A stretch of 57,078 nucleotides of DNA from Bacillota bacterium (GCA_023391425.1 JAEWAX010000141.1:1-57078), one strand, 5' to 3'. Shown: positions 7,616 through 16,353, counted from the stretch's first letter. The notes: generated by a model not told the origin, from the sequence alone. Translations and numbers: made by a program.

Positions 7616-9214
7616 ATGAAAAAAAATCTTAGGAAATTATGCTTAGGACTAGCTCTTTTACTCTTTATCAGCCCTACTACATATGCAGCAGAGAAAGAAA
7701 ATACTTCTGCTCAAAAAGATATTTCTGTACCAATAAAGTATATTTGTGAGAGCAAGGGAGGAACTCTCTCTTGGAATGGCAAAAATAAAACTGCTATTGT
7801 CAAATATAAAGATAAGACTCTACAACTCAAAATTGGCAGCAATGTGATAAATTCAACAGGGAAAACAAAGACTTTAAAGAGCAAAGTTACAACGGCTAAT
7901 GGAAGAACAATTTTACCATTAAGTGTACTGAATCAGGAGCTCGGTCTTAACGTGACTAATGATGATTGTCTTAAGATAATTGGTGTCAAATTTGTTGATT
8001 TGCTTAAAAATAATAAAATTGATGAAAGTTCAGCCCTAATAAGTAAAAACTTTTCAAAATACTTAAGTCCAAAATACATAGCTCAACTTGCACCTTCTAT
8101 TTCAAGGTTACAATTTGATACAAAAGAGGTATCGTTAACAAAGAATACTGTACATCAAAACTTAAGCATTCCGTTTGTCATCGCGCAAAAGAATTACAAC
8201 TATATCGTTAGATTTGATTACAATGGTAAAATTGACGAATTGAACTCATCTGCAGTACAACCTCAGATACCATATACTAAGCCGACCTATGATGATTCTA
8301 ATAATTATGTAGAAAAGCAGGTCAGCTTTGGTGATGGAGCTTGGAAGCTTCCCGCAACGCTAACTGTACCGAAAGGCGAAGGCCCATTTCCTGTAGTTGT
8401 TTTGGTCCATGGTTCAGGCCCTAATGATAGAGATGAAAGCTTAGGAGGATTGAAACCTTTTAGAGATATTGCTGTAGGATTAGCTTCACAGAATATTGCA
8501 GTATTGAGGTATGAAAAACGTACACTTGAGAACTCAACTAAAACTGCGCTGATTGGGAATTTTACTATAGAAGAAGAATTTGAGCAGGATGCTTTTGCTG
8601 CTGCAAGATATTTAAAAACTGTCAGTGGAATAGATGCGACAAATATTATTGTACTCGGGCATAGTGAGGGTGGATATGCATTGCCTAAAATATTACAAGA
8701 TGATAATTCTGGAATATTTAAAGCTGGAATAATAATGAGTGGCTGCGTTAGGCCAATATATGAGCTTATGCAAGAGCAATATGAGTATTTCATGAATAAA
8801 GGTCTTATAACCAAGGAACAGTATGAGTATATGAAGAGTCAAGTAGAGATACTTAAGGATCCAAGCTTTAAGCCTACAGAACTACCAAAAAACTATACAC
8901 TTGGAAATGCATATTATTTCAATTATATGAAGACATATGATGTTTTGGGAATTGCTAAAAATCTTAAAAAGCCAATGCTAGTCCTGCAAGGAGAAAGAGA
9001 CTATCAAGTAAGTGCAAAAACGGATTTCGAAGGATGGAAAAAAGCTTTTGGTGAGAATAAAGGAGCTGAATTTAAGCTCTATTCAAAGCTTAACCATATG
9101 TATACTGAAGGAGAGGGCGATAGTTTACCTAATGAGTATTATGTTAGTGCCAATATCCCACAGTATGTAATAGATGATATTGCGGCTTTTGTAAATAAAG
9201 CAGCAGGTAAGTAG
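7616..9214 (+). CDS. secreted alpha/beta hydrolase with N-terminal copper-amine-oxidase-like domain
   Basis: A 532-residue exported protein. A signal peptide (KKNLRKLCLGLALLLF... ending TYAA) is followed by a stalk-like domain (CESKGGTLSWNGKNKTAIV to NGRTILPLSVL), a DUF3887-like region (about 130-180) and an alpha/beta hydrolase. The catalytic triad is readable: Ser350 in GHSEGG, Asp462 in LQGERDY and His494 in LNHMY, with VLVHGSGPNDRDE forming the oxyanion region. Similar proteins are serine esterases or peptidases of unknown natural substrate, acting outside the membrane. It forms a single-gene unit. Confidence 0.8.
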   Translation: MKKNLRKLCLGLALLLFISPTTYAAEKENTSAQKDISVPIKYICESKGGTLSWNGKNKTAIVKYKDKTLQLKIGSNVINSTGKTKTLKSKVTTANGRTILPLSVLNQELGLNVTNDDCLKIIGVKFVDLLKNNKIDESSALISKNFSKYLSPKYIAQLAPSISRLQFDTKEVSLTKNTVHQNLSIPFVIAQKNYNYIVRFDYNGKIDELNSSAVQPQIPYTKPTYDDSNNYVEKQVSFGDGAWKLPATLTVPKGEGPFPVVVLVHGSGPNDRDESLGGLKPFRDIAVGLASQNIAVLRYEKRTLENSTKTALIGNFTIEEEFEQDAFAAARYLKTVSGIDATNIIVLGHSEGGYALPKILQDDNSGIFKAGIIMSGCVRPIYELMQEQYEYFMNKGLITKEQYEYMKSQVEILKDPSFKPTELPKNYTLGNAYYFNYMKTYDVLGIAKNLKKPMLVLQGERDYQVSAKTDFEGWKKAFGENKGAEFKLYSKLNHMYTEGEGDSLPNEYYVSANIPQYVIDDIAAFVNKAAGK

Positions 9215-9259
9215 AAAATAGGTAAAAACTGAATTTAGATGAAGTTTTTTAGAACAGTA

Positions 9260-9317
9260 AATGACGGTCAGAATGTATTTATGGCGTATTGCCAAAATAC
9301 ATCTACCGCCATTTTTT
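9260..9317 (+). terminator. imperfect terminator hairpin after the hydrolase gene
   Basis: AATGACGGT (9260-9268) with further pairing through GTATT faces AATACAT...ACCGCCATT (9295-9313), followed by TTTT. The stem has mismatches but ends in a T run. Confidence 0.5.
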
Positions 9318-9441
9318 ATATTATTGTTACAACTGATAATACCCATGCTAATCAAAAAACTCCGCTTATGTCCAGAAAGTTAGAATAATATTACATATTG
9401 ATGGGAAAAATCCGTGATATATGTGAAAGTGAGAGGTCCAA

Positions 9442-10413
9442 ATGTATTCAATTAAGAGACTATTTAATCCAGAGATTTATCAAGGAAAACATAAGCATAG
9501 AAATTACTTTGAGGGTTGGTATTATAAAATAATTGATAAAGATTCCAAAAACATTTTTGCCATAATTCCAGGTGTATCTATATCTAAGGCAGGAAAACAT
9601 GCCTTTATTCAGTTTATAGATGCCAAAACTGGTTTAACTAAATATTTTGAGTATAAAATTGAAGATTTTTATTATTCAGAAAGAGTTCTAGATATAACAA
9701 TAAGTAATAATCATTTTAATAAATTTGGATTGACAGTAGATTTTGGACCAGAGGATTTTAGAGTATCTGGGAATGTGAGTTTTATAAACATAATACCCTT
9801 CCCCAAAAGCATTCTAAATCCAGGAATTATGGGACCATTTTCATTTATTCCGTTTATGGAGTGCCATCATGGCATTGTAAATATGCATTGTGAGCTAACT
9901 GGTGAGATTACTTTTAATGGCAAGCAAATAGATTTTACAGGTGGCTATGGCTACCTAGAAAAAGATTGGGGAAGTTCATTCCCACAATCCTGGGTTTGGC
10001 TTCAATCAAATAATTTTGATGGGCATACTGCCTCAGTAATGTTTTCAATTGCATCTATTCCATGGTTTAACAGGCAGTTTGATGGGTTAGTATCCTTTTT
10101 AAGGGTTGATGATAAAATATATAGATTTGCTACTTATACAGGAGCAAAGATTGTAAAACTCGCCTTTCAAGACGATAGAGTTTATATATCAATAGAAGAC
10201 TCAAAATTTGTTTTAAATTTAGAGGTCACAAGCAATAGTGGTGGAATCCTCAAAGCACCTAAAAAAGGTAAGATGGATATTGAAATAACCGAAACAATAA
10301 CAGCAGTGGTAGAGGTGACTCTTTGGGATAAAGAAGGTAAAAAAATTTTTTGTGGGCTAGGAAAAAATACAGGGCTTGAACTTGCTGGAGATTTCAGAAA
10401 ATTTCAAAAGTAA
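9442..10413 (+). CDS. tocopherol cyclase family-like protein
   Basis: A 323-residue protein that follows the tocopherol-cyclase-like fold: an opening NYFEGWYYKI, then AIIPGVSI, MECHHGIVNM, FTGGYGYLEKDWG and WVWLQSNNF. The motifs GWYYK and GYLEKDWG are the family landmarks. Bacterial members are found in organisms without tocopherol and their substrate is unknown. It is probably a lipocalin-like cytosolic protein acting on a prenyl-type ligand (inference). It stands alone. Confidence 0.75.
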   Translation: MYSIKRLFNPEIYQGKHKHRNYFEGWYYKIIDKDSKNIFAIIPGVSISKAGKHAFIQFIDAKTGLTKYFEYKIEDFYYSERVLDITISNNHFNKFGLTVDFGPEDFRVSGNVSFINIIPFPKSILNPGIMGPFSFIPFMECHHGIVNMHCELTGEITFNGKQIDFTGGYGYLEKDWGSSFPQSWVWLQSNNFDGHTASVMFSIASIPWFNRQFDGLVSFLRVDDKIYRFATYTGAKIVKLAFQDDRVYISIEDSKFVLNLEVTSNSGGILKAPKKGKMDIEITETITAVVEVTLWDKEGKKIFCGLGKNTGLELAGDFRKFQK

Positions 10414-10491
10414 ACATTTTACTGCTATTAAAATATAGATACTTAATCTAGAAACGTTGGGGGCAATCAATTATACAGTTATTAAAGCAAG

Positions 10492-10523
10492 AATTTAATA
10501 AATTTAACTTTATTAAATTTTTC
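10492..10523 (+). terminator. AT-only hairpin with T run
   Basis: AATTTAATAAA (10492-10502) and TTTATTAAATT (10509-10519) form a perfect but AT-only stem followed by TTTTC. It may end transcription of the upstream gene, though it would be weak. Confidence 0.35.
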
Positions 10524-10614
10524 AAAATATTTAAATATGTTTAGTAACACTTTTACTAGAGTTAACATAAATTACTATTAAGTAGAAATACATCTAGTGA
10601 AAGGAGATTTATAT

Positions 10615-11001
10615 ATGGACGGTTGTAATAACAGTGGCTGTAATGATAATATTAGCCATTTATTGTGCAAGTACATTGGTCAGACAGTTACTATATTTAC
10701 TAAAAGCGGAGGGCAGTCAGGCTGTGGTTTTACAGGCGTTATTTTAGGGGTTAATGATTGTTTTGTTAGACTTATAACTAGTATTGGCCCAGCACCAGGA
10801 TGTGCATTAGGAAATGCATGTGGAAATAATGGCAATGGCATGGATAATGGCATGATGGGTGGTAGCGACCACGGACATGGTTATGGATGTGGATTTAATC
10901 AATTCGGAAATTATGGAAATGGGACTCCAGTTTATAATGTTGGATCAGTAACTGACATACCAATTAACAGCATAGCATCCTTCGTTCACAACGCAGTTTA
11001 A
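10615..11001 (+). CDS. small Gly/Asn-rich cysteine-containing protein, possible spore-surface protein
   Basis: A 128-residue protein. Residues 1-65 look like a small beta domain (HLLCKYIGQTVTIFTKSGG, GCGFTGVILGVNDCFVRLI). Residues 66-110 are a low-complexity Gly/Asn/His/Met stretch, and the tail VGSVTDIPINSIASFVHN returns to ordered sequence. AAGGAGAT 7 bases before the ATG at 10615 decides the start over the GTG at 10597. The layout resembles clostridial spore-coat or exosporium proteins, but I do not recognise the family with certainty. A terminator follows directly. Confidence 0.6.
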   Translation: MDGCNNSGCNDNISHLLCKYIGQTVTIFTKSGGQSGCGFTGVILGVNDCFVRLITSIGPAPGCALGNACGNNGNGMDNGMMGGSDHGHGYGCGFNQFGNYGNGTPVYNVGSVTDIPINSIASFVHNAV

Positions 11002-11018
11002 TACGTTATAACCACAAA

Positions 11019-11046
11019 AAATGATAGGGTTACCTATCATTTTTTT
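11019..11046 (+). terminator. Rho-independent terminator
   Basis: AAATGATAGG (11019-11028) and CCTATCATTT (11033-11042) with a GTTA loop and a run of T: a textbook terminator for the small Gly-rich gene. Confidence 0.8.
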
Positions 11047-11049
11047 ATA

Positions 11050-11205
11050 TAACGAGGCGTAAGATATCCCAACTTCTACAAGTGTCGGGTACCGCTTCGG
11101 TTTTCAGACGGCGAGCATATCTCCAGCCTCGTTGAAACGCCGCTGAGGTAAGTAAATTTTTCTACAACCAAAAAATTTACTTTTGAACCCAGGCGTTATA
11201 ATCAG
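11050..11205 (+). repeat. structured intergenic element upstream of the TPP riboswitches
   Basis: Two nested folds are visible. AACGAGGC plus AAGATAT at the left pair with ATATCT and GCCTCGTT around 11117-11134. A second hairpin joins AACGCC...GTAAGTAAATTTTT to AAAAAATTTACTT...GGCGTT (about 11134-11202). A short piece (ACTTCTACAAGTGTCGGGTA) resembles a segment at the 3' end of thiD (12639-12665), so it may be a family of dispersed repeats. Function unknown. Confidence 0.45.
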
Positions 11206-11250
11206 CTTTACTAAATTAATATGTTATGATAGAATTTAATAAAACAAGTT

Positions 11251-11385
11251 GCGGGGGAACCAAAAGGAGCAACCAAATAATAAATTACTATTTTAAAGGA
11301 TTAATTATTATTTGGATAATTCTACGGTTGAGAAGGTTAAAACCTGACCCTTAGAACCTGTCGGTTAACACCGGCGTAGGGAGGC
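11251..11385 (+). promoter_or_regulatory. TPP riboswitch 1 (THI element)
   Basis: It contains the conserved blocks of the thiamin pyrophosphate aptamer: GGGGGAACC at the 5' side, GGTTGAGAAGG, ACCCTTAGAACCTG, and GGTTAACACCGGCGTAGGGA at the 3' side. The variable P3 arm is an extended AT-rich hairpin. A terminator follows within 35 bases, so thiamin pyrophosphate probably switches transcription off. It is the first of two in tandem before thiD. Confidence 0.93.
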
Positions 11386-11415
11386 AAATCAAAATATACA
11401 TTATATTTGATTATA

Positions 11416-11445
11416 GCGTTCACCTACACTAGGTGGACGTTTTTT
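11416..11445 (+). terminator. terminator of TPP riboswitch 1
   Basis: CGTTCACCT and AGGTGGACG pair across ACACT (one G-T pair), followed by TTTTTT. It is the expression platform of the first aptamer. Confidence 0.85.
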
Positions 11446-11480
11446 AATGTTATAAAACTTACAATTTAATAAGTATTTGT

Positions 11481-11612
11481 GGGGGGACTATTTAGGAACA
11501 ACCAAAAAATCGCTATTCCGAAGGGATTAGTTGTTTTTTGAGGATTCTTACGGTTGAGAAGGTTAAAACCTGACCCTTGGAACCTGTCGGTTAACACCGT
11601 TGTAGGGAAGCA
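11481..11612 (+). promoter_or_regulatory. TPP riboswitch 2 (THI element)
   Basis: A second complete aptamer: GGGGGGACTA at the 5' side, CGGTTGAGAAGG, ACCCTTGGAACCTG and GGTTAACACCGTTGTAGGGA. The core blocks are nearly identical to aptamer 1, while the P3 arm differs in sequence and length. It also has its own terminator, so the two act in series. Confidence 0.93.
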
Positions 11613-11635
11613 AAGATATTTTTATATTAATTTTT

Positions 11636-11666
11636 AGTGCTTACCTATTTCGGGTAGGCACTTTTT
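11636..11666 (+). terminator. terminator of TPP riboswitch 2
   Basis: AGTGCTTACC pairs with GGTAGGCACT (one G-T pair) across a short loop, followed by TTTTT. About 185 bases then separate it from thiD with no further gene visible. Confidence 0.85.
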
Positions 11667-11851
11667 ATGTTTCCCTGCATGGCGAATGCTGATATGTCAA
11701 AGGTGACTACATAGTGGCAGTGGGAATATTAGCAGACTAGTTACAAAAATTATTAGCAAAGAGAGAAGGTTATCTATTAGAGAAGAAGTTTGTAGTAAAA
11801 AAGAGGAACTAGAAAGAAAAATTCAAATAATTAATGAAGGAGTGAAAGTAT

Positions 11852-12658
11852 TTGAAAAAAGTTTTAACTATCGCAGGCTCGGACTGTAGTGGAGGGGCTG
11901 GAATACAAGCTGATTTGAAAACCTTCTCTGCACATGGAGTGTACGGAATGAGTGTCATAGTATCAGTTGTGGCTGAAAACACAAGCAGAGTAATAGGTTT
12001 AGAAGATATAAGTCCTAATATTATAAAAAAGCAAATAGATGCTATTTTTGAAGATATTGAAGTGGATGCAGTAAAAATTGGGATGCTATCTGGGCGTGAA
12101 TGCATGCAGGCAGTAAGCGAAAAGCTTAAAGAATATAAGCCTACAAATATCGTCATTGATCCTGTTATGCTTGCAAAGGGTGGACATGCTCTAATGAAGG
12201 AAAATGCTCTTGATTTTTTTGTATCAGAGCTAATACCTCTTGCTGATATGCTTACCCCAAATATTCCTGAAGCAGAAACTATAACTGGTATAAATATTGC
12301 AACGTTAGAGGATATGAGAAAATGTGCTAAGCTTATTTATTCGATGGGGGCAAAAAGTGTGTTGGTTAAAGGGGGTCATCTCGAGAGCGATGCAGAAGAT
12401 ATTTTATTTGACGGCAAAAGCTTTTACTCTTATACCACCAAAAGAATTAATACCAAAAATACTCATGGAACCGGCTGCACTTTTTCTTCAGCAATAGCAT
12501 CGAATTTAGCACTTGGAATGGATTTTTGCTCAGCTGTTGGAAAGGCAAAAGAGTATGTAACTATGGCTATTAAACATTCTCTGGACATAGGAAAAGGCCA
12601 TGGACCAACAAATCATTTTTATCAGATGTCTACCGCCGCTAATACCCCACTTCTATAA
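11852..12658 (+). CDS. thiD: hydroxymethylpyrimidine/phosphomethylpyrimidine kinase
   Basis: A 268-residue ribokinase-fold enzyme that phosphorylates HMP and HMP-P for thiamin synthesis. LTIAGSDCSGGAGIQADLKT opens the protein, KIGMLSG and VIDPVMLAKGG follow, and THGTGCTFSSAIA carries the anion hole and catalytic region. The TTG start is preceded by GAAGGAGTG. It is the first gene after two TPP riboswitches. The last residues after GHGPTNHFY (QMSTAANTPLL) do not look like the usual ThiD end, and their codons lie inside repeat-like sequence that continues downstream, so the end of the gene may have been replaced by the repeat. Confidence 0.95.
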   Translation: MKKVLTIAGSDCSGGAGIQADLKTFSAHGVYGMSVIVSVVAENTSRVIGLEDISPNIIKKQIDAIFEDIEVDAVKIGMLSGRECMQAVSEKLKEYKPTNIVIDPVMLAKGGHALMKENALDFFVSELIPLADMLTPNIPEAETITGINIATLEDMRKCAKLIYSMGAKSVLVKGGHLESDAEDILFDGKSFYSYTTKRINTKNTHGTGCTFSSAIASNLALGMDFCSAVGKAKEYVTMAIKHSLDIGKGHGPTNHFYQMSTAANTPLL

Positions 12659-12813
12659 GTGTGTGATAAGCGGCGATACGACACTGGATTGCGATTTCTA
12701 AGACTCAGAGGGAGTAAAGCGCCTCCTCTTGAATCTATGAAATCTGCTTATCCGATGTCTAAGGTTCAGTAGGAGCAAAAACGCCTCCCTCTGAATCCAA
12801 GAAATCTGCTTAT
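12626..12813 (+). repeat. tandem hairpin repeats between thiD and thiC
   Basis: Two copies of a roughly 60-base unit are visible (about 12694-12752 and 12756-12813). Each carries TCTAAG, a CAG...GGAG arm, a CCTCC...TGAATC arm, and ends GAAATCTGCTTAT. The arms of each unit pair with one another, so both form hairpins. The block is preceded by a segment (CCCCACTTCTATAAGTGTG) related to the element at 11070-11095. It interrupts an otherwise close thi operon. Confidence 0.6.
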
Positions 12814-12868
12814 GGATTGAAAGAATATTAATTATATTGCCGCGCAGCGGCTTATGGAGGAGTAAAAA

Positions 12869-14170
12869 ATGACTTATAAAACACAGATGGAAGCAGCTAA
12901 AAAAGGAATTATCACAAGGGAAATGTCAGTTGTAGCGAAAAAAGAAAGTATGGCTGAAGAAAAACTTAGAGAACTTGTTTCTAGTGGAAAGGTTGCAATT
13001 CCTGCTAACATAAACCATAAATCCCTAAGTCCTGAAGGTGTTGGGGAGGGCCTTAAAACAAAAGTAAATGTTAACTTGGGTATTTCTGGTGATTGTGCTG
13101 ATTATACAAAAGAGATGGAAAAGGTCGATATGGCATTAAAATTTGGGGTAGAGGCAATTATGGATTTGAGTAACTACGGTAAAACAAATACTTTCCGTAC
13201 TCAGCTTATCAAGCACTCTCCTGCAATGATAGGAACTGTTCCTATGTATGATGCAATTGGTTATCTAGAAAAAGATTTGATGGAAATTAAAGCAACAGAT
13301 TTCCTTAAGGTGGTTGAAGCCCATGCAAAAGAGGGCGTTGATTTCATGACTATCCATGCTGGTATAAATAAACGTGCAGTGGAATGCTTTAAGCGCTCAA
13401 AAAGATTAACTAACATTGTTTCTCGCGGTGGTTCATTGCTTTTTGCATGGATGGAGATGACAGGAAATGAAAACCCATTTTATGAACACTATGATGAGTT
13501 CCTAGATATTTTACGTGAATATGATGTAACTATAAGCCTTGGTGATGCATTGAGACCTGGTAGCATAAATGACAGCTCTGATGCCGGACAGCTAAGCGAA
13601 TTGATTGAGCTTGGAAACTTAACAAAACGAGCTTGGGAAAAAGATGTTCAGGTTATGGTAGAAGGACCTGGTCACATGGCACTAAATGAAATTGCAGCAA
13701 ACATGACAATTCAAAAGAGGCTATGCCATGGAGCACCTTTCTACATACTTGGTCCACTTGTAACAGATATAGCGCCTGGTTATGACCATATTACATCTGC
13801 TATCGGAGGAGCAATTGCCGCAGCGAACGGCGCTGATTTCCTGTGCTATGTAACCCCTGCGGAGCATTTGCGCCTCCCTGATTTGGCAGATGTTAAAGAG
13901 GGAATAGTTGCATCAAAAATAGCTGCTCATGCTGCAGATATTGCAAAAGGTATACCAAATGCACGTGAAATTGATAATAAAATGAGTGATGCACGTCGTC
14001 GTATTGATTGGGAAGAGATGTTCTCCTATGCCATTGATGGCGAAAAGGCTAGAGCCTACTTTGAAAGCACACCACCTGCTGACAAGCATACCTGCTCAAT
14101 GTGCGGTAAAATGTGCGCAATGAGGACAACTAATAAAATCTTATCCGGTGAAAAGGTTGAATTTATCTAA
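12869..14170 (+). CDS. thiC: phosphomethylpyrimidine synthase ThiC
   Basis: A 433-residue radical-SAM enzyme that converts aminoimidazole ribotide to HMP-P. MALKFGVEAIMDLSNYGKT, TIHAGIN, SLGDALRPGSINDSSDAG and EGPGHM are ThiC landmarks. The C-terminal Fe-S cysteines read CSMCGKMC (CX2CX3C by count), one residue tighter than the CX2CX4C usually quoted, which is common in my memory of short clostridial forms. The length fits the short form without the N-terminal extension. TGGAGGAG precedes the ATG. Confidence 0.97.
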   Translation: MTYKTQMEAAKKGIITREMSVVAKKESMAEEKLRELVSSGKVAIPANINHKSLSPEGVGEGLKTKVNVNLGISGDCADYTKEMEKVDMALKFGVEAIMDLSNYGKTNTFRTQLIKHSPAMIGTVPMYDAIGYLEKDLMEIKATDFLKVVEAHAKEGVDFMTIHAGINKRAVECFKRSKRLTNIVSRGGSLLFAWMEMTGNENPFYEHYDEFLDILREYDVTISLGDALRPGSINDSSDAGQLSELIELGNLTKRAWEKDVQVMVEGPGHMALNEIAANMTIQKRLCHGAPFYILGPLVTDIAPGYDHITSAIGGAIAAANGADFLCYVTPAEHLRLPDLADVKEGIVASKIAAHAADIAKGIPNAREIDNKMSDARRRIDWEEMFSYAIDGEKARAYFESTPPADKHTCSMCGKMCAMRTTNKILSGEKVEFI

Positions 14171-14279
14171 GTATTCTTAGGGAACACACATAACACTAGG
14201 CCTGATAATAATTCTAATTAAAAAGTTTGGAAGAAATTCGAAAGATAATTGAAAGATATTCGAAAGGATAAATAATGAG

Positions 14280-15101
14280 ATGAATCAAATAACTTCAAAA
14301 ATTTCTGAGCTTCTATGTGAAGTTAAAAATAAAAACCCACTTATACACAATATTACAAACTATGTAACAGTAAATGACTGCGCAAATGCTGTTCTGGCTA
14401 TTGGTGCTTCACCGATTATGGCAGATGATATTGGAGAGGCAGCTGATATTACTGCAATTTCATCTGCTCTAGTTATAAATATTGGAACACTGAATCAAAG
14501 AACAATTGAGGCGATGCTGTGTTCTGCGAAAAAAGCAAATGAACTAGGAATTCCTGTAGTTTTCGACCCAGTTGGTGCAGGTGCATCAGCTTTGAGAAAT
14601 AAAGCAACCGAGGACATTTTATCAGAGGTAAAAATAAGTATACTTAGAGGGAATATGTCTGAGATATCCTTTGTTGCAGGACTTGGAGCTTCTACAAAAG
14701 GAGTAGATGCTGCACAAAAGGACATTGAAAATAATGATGGTATTGCAATTGCTACCGTAGTTGCTCAAAAACTAGGTTGTATAGTTGCAATTACTGGTGC
14801 AACCGACATTATTTCAGATGGTGAACATGTTGTAACAATTTCAAATGGGCATAAAATGCTCTCAAATGTCACTGGTACAGGGTGCATGACTACCGCTTTA
14901 GTAGGTTCCTTTTGTGGAGTAACAAAAGATATGTTTTTAGCAGCTGTCGGTGGTGTTGTTTCAATGGGTATGGCTGGAGAAATTGCTTTTGAAAAAGCTG
15001 GAGACAAAGGTGCAGGTAGCTTCCATATTGCAATTATTGATGCAATTAGTCAATTAACTCAAAACATTATTTTAGAAAGGGCAAAAATTAATGAAGTCTA
15101 A
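14280..15101 (+). CDS. thiM: hydroxyethylthiazole kinase
   Basis: A 273-residue enzyme that phosphorylates the thiazole alcohol so that it can enter thiamin synthesis by salvage. NPLIHNITNYVTVNDCANA, FDPVGAGAS, RGNMSEI and NVTGTGCMTTALVG (with the catalytic-site cysteine) are diagnostic. It overlaps thiE by 11 bases. The de novo thiazole genes (thiG, thiH, thiF, thiS) are absent from this locus, so the locus by itself supports thiazole salvage only. Confidence 0.96.
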   Translation: MNQITSKISELLCEVKNKNPLIHNITNYVTVNDCANAVLAIGASPIMADDIGEAADITAISSALVINIGTLNQRTIEAMLCSAKKANELGIPVVFDPVGAGASALRNKATEDILSEVKISILRGNMSEISFVAGLGASTKGVDAAQKDIENNDGIAIATVVAQKLGCIVAITGATDIISDGEHVVTISNGHKMLSNVTGTGCMTTALVGSFCGVTKDMFLAAVGGVVSMGMAGEIAFEKAGDKGAGSFHIAIIDAISQLTQNIILERAKINEV

Positions 15102-15723
15102 AATAGATTATACACTTTATCTTGTTACAGACCGTGATTGGATGAGTACAGCTACGCTTGAAGAAGCAGTTGAACAGGCAATTTTAGGAGGGTGTACCTT
15201 AGTCCAGCTACGAGAAAAGACTGCTTCTTCACTAGAGTTTTACAAGAATGCATTAAGTGTTAAAGTAATTACTGATAAATATAATGTGCCTCTTATTATT
15301 AATGATAGAGTGGATATTGCACTAGCGATAGATGCAGCTGGTGTTCATGTAGGACAAAGTGATTTGCCAGCAACAATTATACGAAAAATACTAGGTAATG
15401 ATAAAATAATAGGTGTGTCAGCAAATTCAGTAGATATGGCAATTAAGGCGCGACAGGAGGGTGCTGATTATATAGGTGTTGGTGCACTGTATTCTACTAG
15501 TACCAAGACTGATGTTAACGTAATTTGCAAAGAGGAGCTAATAAGAATAAGAAAAGCTGTGACCATACCTATTGTGGGAATTGGCGGCATTAATAAGGAA
15601 AATGCAGTAAATCTCGCAGCTACTGGTATTGACGGCATTGCAATAGTAACCGCTGTTCTTGCTCAGAAGGATATAGCTAATGCTGCGAAGGAATTAATTG
15701 GAGTATTTAAACAGGGACAATAG
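15091..15723 (+). CDS. thiE: thiamin-phosphate synthase
   Basis: A 210-residue TIM-barrel enzyme joining HMP-PP and thiazole phosphate to give thiamin phosphate. LYLVTDRDW, LVQLREKTAS, LIINDRVDIALAIDAAGVHV, GVGALYSTSTKTD and IVGIGGI are the family motifs, including the phosphate-binding and pyrophosphate-contacting segments. The start lies inside the 3' end of thiM, so coupled translation is likely. Confidence 0.96.
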   Translation: MKSKIDYTLYLVTDRDWMSTATLEEAVEQAILGGCTLVQLREKTASSLEFYKNALSVKVITDKYNVPLIINDRVDIALAIDAAGVHVGQSDLPATIIRKILGNDKIIGVSANSVDMAIKARQEGADYIGVGALYSTSTKTDVNVICKEELIRIRKAVTIPIVGIGGINKENAVNLAATGIDGIAIVTAVLAQKDIANAAKELIGVFKQGQ

Positions 15724-15852
15724 TAGTCAATGTAGGTATATTTGTGTTTACATAAAGTGAGACTATTGAATTTGTTAACATCTAATAGAGTACAAATGAA
15801 AGTTTATTAAATTCAGCAGTAAATTATAAAAATAAGGATTGGAGTCTTTAGA

Positions 15853-16353
15853 ATGAAAACAAACGTAAAAAAACTAGCATTATCAGGATTGCTTGTTGCA
15901 GTAGCAGTAGTTGGATCAACCTTTTCATTTCCTGTGGGTGTTTCTAAATGTGCACCTGTACAGCACATGGTAAATGTATTAGGAGGAATTCTTTTAGGGC
16001 CGTGGTATGCTTTAGGCGTTGCATTTGTAACCTCTTGTATTCGAATTCTAGCCGGTACAGGAACACTACTCGCATTCCCGGGAAGCATGGTTGGAGCATT
16101 GTTATGTGGATTATTGTACAAAAAGTTCGGTAGCACAATAAGTGCAGTTATTGGAGAAGTTATTGGTACAGGCATTTTTGGTGCAATTCTAGCCTATCCG
16201 ATTGCTACACTGTTTTTGGCAAAGCAAGCAGCAGTCTTTGTATTTGTAATCCCATTTAGCGTCAGTTCCTTTGGAGGTGCAGCAATATCGGCCATATTAA
16301 TTTATGTGCTGAAGCGTACAAAGGCGATAAATGCTATTACAAATGGGTTATGA
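15853..16353 (+). CDS. thiW: ThiW, thiazole-type ECF transporter S component
   Basis: A 166-residue membrane protein with five or six hydrophobic segments. LALSGLLVAVAVVGSTFSF and the segment with GGILLGPWYALGVAF, RILAGTGTLLAFPGSM and GALLCGLLY are typical of ThiW. S components bind the substrate and share ATPase and EcfT subunits encoded elsewhere. The position after thiM and thiE fits uptake of the thiazole precursor. GATTGGAGTC precedes the ATG. Confidence 0.88.
   Translation: MKTNVKKLALSGLLVAVAVVGSTFSFPVGVSKCAPVQHMVNVLGGILLGPWYALGVAFVTSCIRILAGTGTLLAFPGSMVGALLCGLLYKKFGSTISAVIGEVIGTGIFGAILAYPIATLFLAKQAAVFVFVIPFSVSSFGGAAISAILIYVLKRTKAINAITNGL

Noticed and set aside
12694..12813. CRISPR array between thiD and thiC
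   Set aside because: Only two units are present, they are imperfect hairpins lying nearly end to end with no variable spacers, and no cas genes are nearby.
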